Shown here: piece by piece, positions 1 to 9,240 of the stretch
Numbering within the stretch: the first letter of the stretch is position 1
How the letters are laid out: each line of letters begins with the position of its first letter
NCBI GenBank assembly: GCA_030278955.1
Contig: JAOANR010000002.1
Span: 15,646,238 to 15,710,237, forward strand
From: Hygrophila difformis
Taxonomy: Eukaryota; Streptophyta; Magnoliopsida; Lamiales; Acanthaceae
DNA length: 64,000 nucleotides
Direction of reading: 5' to 3'
Notes under the pieces: model-generated
The model's database searches: none
What the model was told of the DNA's origin: nothing
Seen by the model: the letters and a program-made list of their open reading frames with translations, nothing else
Translations under genes and position numbers: made by a program

Positions 1-779
1 CATGTACTGTGTTTTGTGTATTTTGTCAATAAATGCTTTTGTCGGGTACCTGTTAACCACAAATTGCAAACTTAACTCGAAAGTTGATGTCTCAACTCGA
101 AAGTTGATGTTTGCACATACGGGAAACATGGTATTATAGACAAAACCATGCCAAAATTTTTCCAACAGTTTTGGCATGGCATTTATGTCTAAAAAGACAA
201 AAAGTGGTAGAATGTTCTTTTCTTTTAAAGTGTTTGACCTGTGCTCATTTTTGGGCTAAATGGGGAATATTCAAATGGAACATTTTGTTTCATTCTTTAA
301 CACCCATTTCCCAAAACAAAATCCAAATGGGGGACCGCTCACACCCCAATTTTATTAAATAAACAAGTCAACACTTCTCATAAAAATCAAAAAATGACCT
401 TTTTGTGTTTGTGCATGTTTATTTTATTTTTATTCTCCATGATCCATTACTACATGCTAGTGATTGCATAAGTTGTCATGTGCATTTGTTCCTCATCATT
501 AATCATCTTGCTGCCTATTTCATATGATTTAAATCACTTTTTAAGTGATAAAAATCCAAAATCTCTTTCGTAGGCTCAATAGCCTATGAAATTTTACTTT
601 TTGGTCCTTTGACCACTCCAAAAAACCTTTTAGACTATTTATAGTCTAAGAAAAATTTTGTAAGGTTCTCAGATCCTTACTTCTCTCACCTCTCTCTCTA
701 TTTTGTTGCAATAAGAGTTGGATTTAAAAATCCAACTCCATGTCTTTTTATCTAATAAATTCAAGTAAAAACCAGTTAA
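1..779 (+). other. F-box intron / spacer of element I, no gene seen
   Basis: AT-rich sequence without a credible coding region. It contains a direct duplication of AACTCGAAAGTTGATGT near 75-112. Blocks such as the one around 110-330 resemble 56620-56850 in element II, which lies inside the predicted F-box intron there. The matching exon 1 of this copy would therefore be left of the window. Confidence 0.6.
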
Positions 780-956
780 CTCACATTTAGAGTTTAGCTC
801 AAAATGTGAGGATGTTGATTTTTCCAACTTGAATATGTTTATCAAAAATTTGCTAAAAATAGTTCCAACTCTCTCATTCAGCGACCTATGTTTAGAACTA
901 GCTGAAGGAGTGAGAATACTGGTATCAGACTTGTTTACTACTCCATGTCTTTCCAG
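780..956 (+). promoter_or_regulatory. Hairpin plus 3' splice acceptor module before F-box exon 2 (element I)
   Basis: CTCACATTTAGAG (780-792) pairs with CTCAAAATGTGAG (798-810), 12 of 13 positions, and is followed by GATGTTGAT. A pyrimidine-rich stretch and an AG at 955-956 (context TCTTTCCAG) follow. The same arrangement precedes gag, the post-pol region and F-box exon 2 in element II. The acceptor role is inferred from sequence; the acceptor phase matches that of the element II copy. Confidence 0.65.
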
Positions 957-1634
957 AGGCATCATTCCCGCAGACCCAAATCAAGATCAAGAAGGAAGAA
1001 CTGAGCTGCTGGACCTTCCGGTGGACTCTTTGGGGAGATCCTCTCTCGCATCGGAGAGGATGACATCAAAAAGGTGTTCACTGTCAGGGAGGCATGCAAG
1101 AAACTCAGGGATGCGGCAGATCTCCCCATTGTCTACAAAAGGTGCGAGCTGGAGACCACCATCGTGAAGATGTGGCAGCAGGGAGTCGAAGAGCAGAAAG
1201 AGGAACTCCTGCTAAAGTGTGAGGAAGCTGGGAACTTCAACCTCCAGCTCATTCCAGCTCTGCAAGCATTTGGAGCGGGGGACGAGGGTCAAGCTTGCGA
1301 ACTACTGAAGGAAGGGATTGAGGACAATCATAAAGCCCCAATCTTTGTCAGGGGGTACATGCTGCTCAGCAAGGTGGACACTGAACAGGTCCAGCAGGGG
1401 GTGGCAATGATAAACAGGATAGTGACTGATAAATCAGTCATGACATATGTAGGGACCAATGTCTTTGCATAGCTGGCTGATAGCCTGGAAACCCCCGACC
1501 TGTTCGGCAACCAAGGACCCAGAGTCTACTGCTCAAGAGTGCTGGAGAATGGCGAGGCAGACGAGGGCGATTACTGCGTGCCCTGCAGCCTGACCAACTT
1601 CATCCACTGGAGCAGGATCTTCTTTCAGGGTTAG
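957..1634 (+). pseudogene. F-box protein exon 2, pseudogene carried by element I
   Basis: This is the broken relative of the F-box gene at 55833-57974. It starts after the splice acceptor at 955-956 and keeps the F-box start (LLDLPVDSL). A frameshift near 1020-1035 moves the rest into another frame, where a long uninterrupted stretch runs from the second half of the F-box through KMWQQGV and an alpha-helical repeat-like middle. A TAG at about 1470-1472 replaces the Trp codon present in the other copy. The frame then continues to the conserved ending LTNFIHWSRIFF and stops at 1632-1634. The family resembles plant F-box proteins of the At2g35280-like type, which act as substrate receptors of SCF ubiquitin ligases; that family call is by pattern recognition. 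With two lesions this copy cannot make the full protein. Confidence 0.8.
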
Positions 1635-3296
1635 AAGAGAAGGATGCTGAAGATGGACTGAATCTGTAGAGATTCACTTTTGACTGGGTTAACTGGAACT
1701 TTATTTAGGAGATCTTTTGACTGCTTCTTAATGCTAACTTTACCCAAGTGTATAGCATCTCCTGTAATTAATGTATTGGTGAAGCACAGTGATTAAGGTC
1801 GTGTGATGTAAAACGAACCTTGGAACTGTTGATTATGATGGTCCGAAATGTATTTTGGAAGCCTCTTTCCACAAGAGAATTTCGTTTTGAATTCTCAAAT
1901 ATTTTTGAAAAAGATGTGTGACAGTCCAAGATGAATAAGTGACTGTCACGCCAAAAACAAAGCTGTGACATGCTTGCATGTTCACAGTGTCTTTTTACTG
2001 CTTTCAATTAAATAACCGGCATAAAACAAGCATAAATCTGTCACCTAAATTCACATGTTGAATTTAGGCTAAGGATGAAATTTTCAAACTATTAAATTGG
2101 GATAAAACAATTAAAAATATGCATGATATAAACTTTTGAGGTTTTGAGCTATAAAAATCCAATGATATGATCACTTGGAAGAAAAACAAAATTTTCATGT
2201 TGAGAATTTGATTGAATAATTTGCAAGAATTTTTCAAAGGCTAAATTTAAGAATAAGGATGTGACATGATCAAACCGTCCATGTGAGATCTGAGCCGAGT
2301 CATTTTTACTCAATATTTCTTTGATGTGTGAAAATCAATTCGATTAAAGGACACTAGAACTTGCAATTGGGACCAATTCAAGACCATGCCATATTCCCGA
2401 AATCGAGTAAATGATCGAGGCACTTAGAAAACCCAAAATTTTGGCTTTCGTTTGAATTCCAAACCCAAAAATATTTTCCCTTTAGGATTAACCAAGTTGA
2501 GCCTTTAAGCCTAATTTTTCTTTGAAACCACTATATTATTCCCAACCTTATAAAAAGACCAAGAAAATCAAACCCAAGTGTACATGAATCAATTCCATCA
2601 AGGCATTATAGTTTATGATCATCAAAATTATCACTCGGTATCCATAAACCGATTAAAAAAAAAAAAGTGTGTTGAGATTCATTCAACAGAAATAAATTGC
2701 AATTGACAAAGCAAATTAGACAAAGTCTAATGTCATGCAATAGAAAAGAAAAACAAAAGAAAGAAAGAATTATTGATGATCATAGATTTTAAATAAAAAC
2801 ATGCCAAGTTATAATGGAATGGATTCATGTCACTTTTTAGCCTAATAATTCCCTTCCATACCAATGTTACAACCGTATGCCCCGTTATAACCCTTGAATA
2901 AGACATCGGGATCTCGATTTGAGGAAATGAGTAGGTGGCGAGTTGATCTAATTGCAAGCTTATGGGAGAATTTATTTGAATTTTTATTATGAGCGTATTG
3001 TTTAAAAGCCAACTTTGAGAGTGAGTGAAATTTCCGATTCTACTATAAGTGAGGCTCTACTTTGATTGATTAATGATCATGTCATACTTGAATTCAAGAA
3101 TTAAACCAATGAAAATTTTCTATACATATATTCAAGAAAAATTAACAATAATGATTGATTTGTATACCTATCCAAGTGAGAAGTATCATTTCATTAAACA
3201 CTGCAATCAAGAGAGTTTAATACTTGTAATTTTGATTGTATTATCCCAATATAACAAGAATGAAATTTCTGAAGCCACGCAAATGGATTGAATATG
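1635..3296 (+). other. Post-F-box non-coding region of element I
   Basis: No gene is supported here. The stretch is collinear with 57975-59591 of element II. Shared landmarks include GACTGTCA near 1940, the block around 2345-2430, and the run before CAGAGTC at 3297. An A-run at about 2656-2667 occupies the place of the (AG)n microsatellite of element II. It is the untranslated 3' region of the element. Confidence 0.7.
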
Positions 3297-3365
3297 CAGA
3301 GTCCATGCTCTTAGGAGCACTGACTCTGACTGCTCGGGGACGATCAGTATTAAATGTGAGGATGT
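3297..3365 (+). promoter_or_regulatory. Pre-PPT hairpin and polypurine-tract region of element I
   Basis: CAGAGTC (3297-3303) pairs with GACTCTG (3322-3328), enclosing TGCTC-TTAG-GAGCA. The tract AAATGTGAGGATGT follows and directly abuts the LTR start TGATAATGG at 3366. The same arrangement with compensatory stem changes occurs at 59592-59660. This should be the plus-strand priming region; the PPT role is inferred from position. Confidence 0.6.
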
Positions 3366-3689
3366 TGATAATGGCCAAAATTGTCCATTATTTCCAATCC
3401 ATTTCCGTGTCTGAGACGGATATTTTGATCGTATCCCCATCTTATTTTAATAATAAAGCAGTTGAATTCGACAAATTGATGCAAGTTTGTAAAAAATATT
3501 GAGCTGGTAATGAAAGACACAAAACATGCAATTTTAATTGCATTTGTGTTAGAAAAATCCAAAAAACATGAAAAAAGGAAAAAGAAAAGAAAAAGGAATG
3601 AAAAGATGGGCAAAAGAATAAGATAGCCCACAAAAATAAAAAAGATAGGAAAAAGAATGAAAACCCAACAAATTGAAATTTTGGTTAAG

Positions 3690-4135
3690 TGTTGAAGACC
3701 AATTCGGTCTATAAGCAATTCGACCTAAACCGAATTGCTCATTAGACCGAATTGCTGAAGAAAAGTAGAAAAAGAGAAGTGTTGAAGAAGAGAAGAGCAA
3801 CCAATTCGGTCTGTGCAGTTCGGTCTAAACGAATTGACCCCTAGACCGAATTGCACCATGGAAAGAAGAAGACTTTGAGCAGAACAGAAAAGAAGGAGTT
3901 CGATCTATGCAATTCGGTCTAGGCCGAATTGATTGCATAGATCGAATTGCCTTAAAGCAAAGAAGCCAAGCAGGAGCCATCTTCAATTCGACAAGGCCAA
4001 TTCGGTCTACCCATAGACCGAATTGATGGATGAATACCACATTCCAGCTCAAGATCAAGAAGAAAGACCTCATGCAATTTGAATTGCATCAATTCGATCT
4101 AAACCGAATTACATGAAGAGACCGAATCACATTCA
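3690..4135. repeat. Nested-palindrome array 1 in LTR I (AATTCGGTCTA type)
   Basis: About five units of roughly 60-90 bp pair CAATTCGGTCTA with TAGACCGAATTG, often nested inside an outer pair such as CAATTCGATCT/AGATCGAATTG. Examples lie at 3690-3755, 3808-3856, 3898-3950, 3983-4026 and 4088-4128. The array lies directly upstream of the TATA box at 4195. Confidence 0.85.
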
Positions 4136-4169
4136 AAATTGCAGCTGTGAAGCACGTGAGAAATGCATG

Positions 4170-4310
4170 ATGGGCCTAGGGTTTCGAGAAGAAGTATAAA
4201 AGCTGACATTCCTCAACACAAGAAAAGATTCCAATCCTTACACACTTGGACAGTTTGCTGGGAGACAAAAAGGAGGAGCAGAAGGTTCTTCACCCTTTAA
4301 GGGTTAGGTA
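4170..4310 (+). promoter_or_regulatory. LTR I core promoter and candidate leader splice donor
   Basis: GGGCCTAGGGTTT is followed by TATAAAAG at 4195-4202. About 110 bases downstream, TTAG/GTAGG gives a candidate 5' splice site with GT at 4308-4309. Element II has CCTAGGGTTT, TATAAATAG and CTAG/GTAG in the same order, which supports a conserved promoter and short first exon. The donor is inferred, not shown. Confidence 0.5.
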
Positions 4311-5065
4311 GGTAGTGTAGTTAGTTAGTCTATTTTCATGTTTGTAATGTAGTTTTATTGCTTTTGACCTTAGTTTATTTTTCATAGAAGCTTGTTACCA
4401 CCCTTAGAGTAGCCATTTCCATAAACTTTAAATGCTTTGTAGTTAGAATGAACCCTACCTTCAAGCCAATGAATGGTTTTAGGGTTATTTACTGCTTTCA
4501 AGTGTCAATACAAGAAAGAATCCAGAAATGGGTTTTCATTTCAAGTGTTTGGCATTTATTTAATGCTTTCCTTAGCAATAAATGTTAGAATGTTTGTTTG
4601 TTTCAACTAGGTTACATTTATTATGTCCTAGTTGACTTACATTCTTAATAAATGTATGCTAGTGGGTTTTTGGCTTGATCTTACACCTTAGAGATTCAAA
4701 TAAGTGTTCTTAGGTCTTAGACAATCTTAGGCTTGTTAGAATTTATTTCCATGCTTTTCAGTTGCTGTTTTAGTCTCTTTTGTTAGTTTATTGTTGCCTT
4801 AGATAATGTAGGTGTTCTTATTTTTAAGCATGTGTTCTTATTTGTTCAGTAGATGTTTAAGTCTTTGATCTTTGATTGCTTGTTTGTAGTTTTAAGGTTT
4901 GTTTCATGCCAATACCTGTTAGCCACGTAACCTAGGTCTATTTTCCTTAAAAACACTCATTAGTGTGGCTGTGAGGTGACATTGATGTGAAATGAAGGAT
5001 TTGGTAAATCTTATCCATCATGAACCACACAATGTAACCCGAACCTGCACTTATGAGAGAAAAGA

Positions 5066-5642
5066 CATGCAATTCGATTTGAGGCAATTCGGTCTAGACC
5101 GAATTGCCCATGAGAATGGAATTGCATGGCAAAAATATTTGTTGAATGCTTTACCTAAAAATTTATATGCAATTCGATCTAGGCAATTCGGTCTATACCG
5201 AACTGCCCATGAGACCGAATTGCATAGCAAAAAGTGTTGTTTTCATGTGGTTTCTAAGTAATTCGGTCTAGGTAAGTCGGTTTAGACCGAATTACTCTTA
5301 TAGACCGAATTGGCTTTGGAAACCACATTGTATGCATCCATCCCCTCATGCCTTAGTTTATTTTCTCTGTCTTACCAATTCGAATTGTCCAAATTCGGTC
5401 TAGACCGAATTCAATTGGTAGTTCGAATTACCCTCTTTTGGGGTAAATGCCTTAGCCAAATTTGAGTGAAGGAATGACTTCATCAATTCGAATTATCCAA
5501 TTCGGTTTAAACCGAATTGCTTGACAATTCGAATTAGAGGATGCTTCATGACTTTACAAGGATTAATTGGGTATGGTGTTACTTCATACCTCATGCATCC
5601 TCAATTCGGTCTCTTTTGCATTTTGCCTTAGACCGAATTGAT
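5066..5642. repeat. Nested-palindrome array 2 in LTR I
   Basis: About six further units of the AATTCGGTCTA/TAGACCGAATT palindrome follow some 870 bp after the TATA box. Examples are 5069-5105, 5169-5222, 5260-5312, 5378-5432, 5485-5536 and 5601-5641. Several units have an extra outer stem made from AATTCGAATT. Some half-sites carry substitutions that weaken pairing, as in the unit at 5069-5120. Confidence 0.85.
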
Positions 5643-8033
5643 CTCTTCCTTTTATTTTAAAACTCCAAAAATATTTTACTTCAAGAGTTGTGTAAGTTGC
5701 ATGGGTGTATTGGGCCTAGGCCCATTACATCTAATTTTATCCATTACACATCTCAACCCATCAGTGTCTAATTATTGTGTGATTAACACTCACGCAATAC
5801 CAAAAACATTTTCTAAATTTTGTCTATTTTCTCTTTCATTGTGTGTATGAACAACTAGTAAGAAATATATCAGACTAATGTTGGCGGGTATTCCCACACG
5901 GATAACTAGCTCTTATTCTGAGTATTAATTACTAGTTGTTATTTTGCATGGTTCGGATAGTGGTCGGTGGAAGCCTTGGCGGTTCGTCCATCCGGGATTA
6001 TAATAGCTGCTCAGCTGACTCCTATCCGGATACAGTTTTCTTTTCTTTATCTTAATTTCAAACCTGAATCTAGAGTTGTAGTAATGATAGATGATATATG
6101 CCAATGTCATCTAATAATTATTACAATAATAGAACATGTGGGTTTTCCTCCAGATTCCTAGATGGTGAAGTCTAAGATGACGGCGGCAACTGTCACTTAA
6201 GGCATTCCACTGTCTAAAAAATCATTCCATCTGGAATACTTGGGACCCAGATAGCAGATGTTTGCAGTCCGGATAACCCCAATTATTTCTGGCAACCTCT
6301 TTAGCCATTTTCTTCGTATCTCTGGCTAATCCATCTTTGTGTATCAAATTCTGTCTAACCCCATCATATATTTTGGGGTAATTTATTTTACTTCTCATAT
6401 ACATGTATGCATGATATTATTATGTAGATATTGTGGTCTATAATATTTTGGAGATCCTTCTCCTTGGACATAGAAGTCTTGATTTAAATCAGATGCTGCA
6501 CAATAAATTTCCACAAAAATCACTTTGTAAAATCCTGATCTGAGTAAGGGATAATTTCACAGTTATGACTAATTCATCTTCTACTGGGGGTTGATTTTGA
6601 GAACTTAGAAGCAGAGTCAGCGATTAGGTCTCTCCTAGACTGAAAGGATCTGTGTTTAAATTGAGAGTTTAGTACCTGTTTCGGGAATGATTTTCAAATA
6701 TCTAATTGCTTCTCAAAATTACTATGTGTTGGAAATCTTGTATTAAGTGTTGCATCGAATCAATGTCCACTTGGATTCGGATAAGATGTGATAATTAATA
6801 TTAGAGGAACAACATATAGGCCTTGGTTAATTTCTAAGGTAGGGTTGAGTATTCTTTCAACTGCTATCTTCTCTCACCAAAGCCTAAAATTGAGTCTCGA
6901 GTGAGTACATTCGGAATAGATCTTCATAGGTCTGTTCCACTCATGTTTGTATCTCATAATTAACCGGGTGTTATAAGCCCTGTGGCTTACTGATATTTGG
7001 GAAGTTCTAAATCTGCATCTGGTCACCAAGACCAGGGGCTCTTTTATACTAACAGATTGTGATGATCTTTTAAGACTTCCGAGTGATAGGTTTTTAAATG
7101 CTTTCTTTACTGCTTTCTTTACCGCTTCCTTTAAAATGCTTTCATAGAGGTCACTCGGAAGAATGAGAGATGTGGCTGCCGGTTGTAAGGTTTAAGAGTT
7201 ATGGATTAGTTCGGGGTTAGATTTGGACTTTGGGTGTGACAAGGGGGACGATAGGAGTACTTGGCATATCAACTAATGATATGTTAGGTGTTGCTTGTCC
7301 ACCACATATGACTAACATACTCTTGCAAGGCATTGCAAGGGGAGTTATTAATCAGTGGTATCTTAGAAGTTGAGGTCTTAAGAGCATGTAAATTCTCACT
7401 GTAAGTACCTGTCTGTTAAAGGGAACATAGTGCAGAAAGCATGAGAGTTAGCTAACTGACGAATTACCCTAACCGAAGATCTGTGTATTAAAACGGAAGT
7501 TTAATTGTGCTTCATCTGAATCTTGTCCAATATTTATTATTTTCTCCATGTCCCATCTGTCACATTTTAATTCGCTTTCGTATAATAATTTTATTCGCTT
7601 TCCTAGCACAATTCTTATCGCTTTCTTAGAATAGATTTAATCGCTTTCTAGATTAAATTTACCATGCTTTGTAGAATAATATTTTACTGCTTCCATAATC
7701 TATTTTAAATTATTGTCAAGTAGTTGTTAGAAACCTATGCAAAGCTTGAATCGAGTAACCGAGTGGAAAATCTTAGTAAACGACGTGGGCCCTGCTTCTA
7801 TCGCACATCCTCCAGTGAACGATCCGGTCTTACTATAAATTACTGCAATTTTTGACACCGTGCGCTTTCGGGGGCACAGTTTCTTAACACGAGTAATAAA
7901 AACGTGACAACCTATAAATATATCCCTAATCCCAACTCCATCTTCATAAATTGGTTTCACTGAATAAAATTGAAAACCAGGATTATGATTTTTTAGAAAA
8001 TACTCATATAGTGGGAATGTGTTAAAAGTTTCA

Positions 8034-8340
8034 TGGCAAGGATCTTCATGACATGAAACTAAGATAAGTTTCATTATGCAAATTGCCGGGGACCTTCAGT
8101 GTGACAGACTGAGGGTCAAGATTGAACTGTCTAACCCGGCTGCACCATGAAAGTTGTCAAAAGTTTCATGCCGGGGAGGATGCAACGCCATTTGAAATCA
8201 GAGTACCCCACATGAGTAATAAAAAGTGAAATATATCCTTAAACCCTTTCCCCACGAATCATAACTCTTTTCATTCAATAAATTTAACTTGGGATATTTT
8301 AGAAAAGCTCGTGTAGGAAATTGTCAAAAGTTTTAATAAC
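8034..8340 (+). repeat. Rearranged LTR-end and PBS fragments
   Basis: After the LTR end at 8033 the sequence repeats pieces of the LTR/leader junction. At about 8153-8195 there is GTTGTCAAAAGTTTCATG followed by CCGGGGAGGATGC, a shortened version of the PBS region seen at 48650-48695. At about 8215-8334 there is a second copy of the LTR terminus, from GAGTAATAAAAA to GGAAATTGTCAAAAGTTTT. This looks like remains of other family members or a recombination scar. No gene is seen. Confidence 0.55.
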
Positions 8341-8398
8341 ACAGCCTTGTACGATGCCGCCTAGATACATCGGTGCAACCAAAAGCAGTGGCCTGACC

Positions 8399-8500
8399 GC
8401 TTATTCTAGGATAGCAGCGCCGATCAACCCAACCACCAAGCCTCAGCCCGCTTATTCTAGGATAGCAGCACCGATCAACCCAACCACCAAGCCTCAGCCC
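8399..8500 (+). repeat. 51-bp tandem duplication
   Basis: Two adjacent 51-bp copies (8399-8449 and 8450-8500) differ by about one base. Because 51 is a multiple of three, an open frame through it (8321-8569) contains the 17-residue unit AYSRIAAPINPTTKPQP twice. I do not recognise the frame and do not call it a gene. Confidence 0.75.
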
Positions 8501-9240
8501 CTGGGAACGCTAGAACGAATGATACGACGTCCCAGAGGTAGAAGTCAAATTCGGGTACAGCCTCCCTAAGATCTTAGACAGAAGTGGGAGGAGTACAAGC
8601 GAGGCAGTCACCAAAGCGGTGGCAGAAAAAGAAAATGGAGGAACCACTAAGAGAAATGGGTTCCCCCATTAGATAAGGTCCGACAGGATACGCAACCGCA
8701 AGGTAGAAAAGAATCCTATTTGCATAGCCGTCGAGACCTTCATTCGGAAAAACAATCAAAGATCCTCGCCCATGTGAGCATGGTGGAAAGGATGTTGGCT
8801 GAGCTCGTGCCACACAGGCAAAATGTTTTCGTACCACATCTGAAAATTCTTGCATGAAGGTATCTATCAAAAACCATGAGGGCACCGGAGACAGGGGATT
8901 AAGCAAAGAGAAAAGAAGAATCATAGTGCTATAAGGAAAAAGAAAAGAAGTGATGGATAGACATCAGGGGAGCCGAGCATTTATAGAAGGAGGATGAATG
9001 CTTGGCTAAAGAAACGGTCAATATTAAAAGTTATTTATGGGAAAACGTTACAGTTGATTCCCGATACAGTTGATTCCCGATAAAAGCTGCTGATACTCAG
9101 AAAATCAGTAATAAAGAAGACCGAAAATCACGGAATCTGGTAAGATACATATCGTATTACAGAGAAAAAAAGATTTGAGTCAGAAAGTACATTTCGGCAA
9201 TCAATACAAATCAACAAAAGGAAAGTGGCCGAATTTACGG
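8501..9240 (-). other. Unassigned stretch with minus-strand TATA-like site and an open frame
   Basis: On the minus strand TATAAATGC (about 8978-8986) is followed by a pyrimidine-rich leader and an open frame at 8924-8574 of 116 residues. I recognise no domain in it. It could be part of the Tat-like remnant that includes the PMD pseudogene next door, or part of an old LTR. A direct repeat of CAGTTGATTCCCGATA occurs near 9050-9080. Confidence 0.25.

Larger units (their letters stand above)
1..8033 (+). mobile_element. Athila-like Ty3/gypsy element I, 3' part (truncated by window start)
   Basis: Sequence from position 1 to about 3365 is homologous to the post-pol region of element II (about 56600-59660). 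Shared blocks include the stretch at 2350-2420 with its counterpart at 58615-58690. It is followed by an LTR that starts TGATAATGG, like both LTRs of element II. The retained parts are the F-box intron, F-box exon 2 (broken), the downstream non-coding region, a pre-PPT hairpin, the PPT and the 3' LTR. Gag and pol would lie upstream of the window. The Athila assignment is inferred through element II, whose gag and RT are recognisably Athila-like. Confidence 0.8.
3366..8033 (+). repeat. 3' LTR of element I (about 4.67 kb)
   Basis: It begins TGATAATGGCC and ends GTTAAAAGTTTCA, matching the start and end of the 5' LTR of element II (44721-48664). Homology is clear at the start, around the core promoter (GGGCCTAGGGTTT before the TATA box), and from about 5850 to the end, including the stretch near 7840-7920 (GACACCGTGCGCTTTCGG). 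The two palindrome arrays inside it do not match those of element II. No gene is supported inside; open frames here are incidental. Confidence 0.8.

Noticed and set aside
829..1167. Open frame starting at ATG 829 as the true start of the F-box protein
   Set aside because: The start lies upstream of the AG at 955-956 in what corresponds to the intron of element II; the frame through it is not conserved between the copies, while the acceptor and its phase are.
7727..8074. Minus-strand frame of 115 residues at the end of LTR I
   Set aside because: Lies across the LTR end and is not conserved in the same place in LTR II, where it is broken; no domain.
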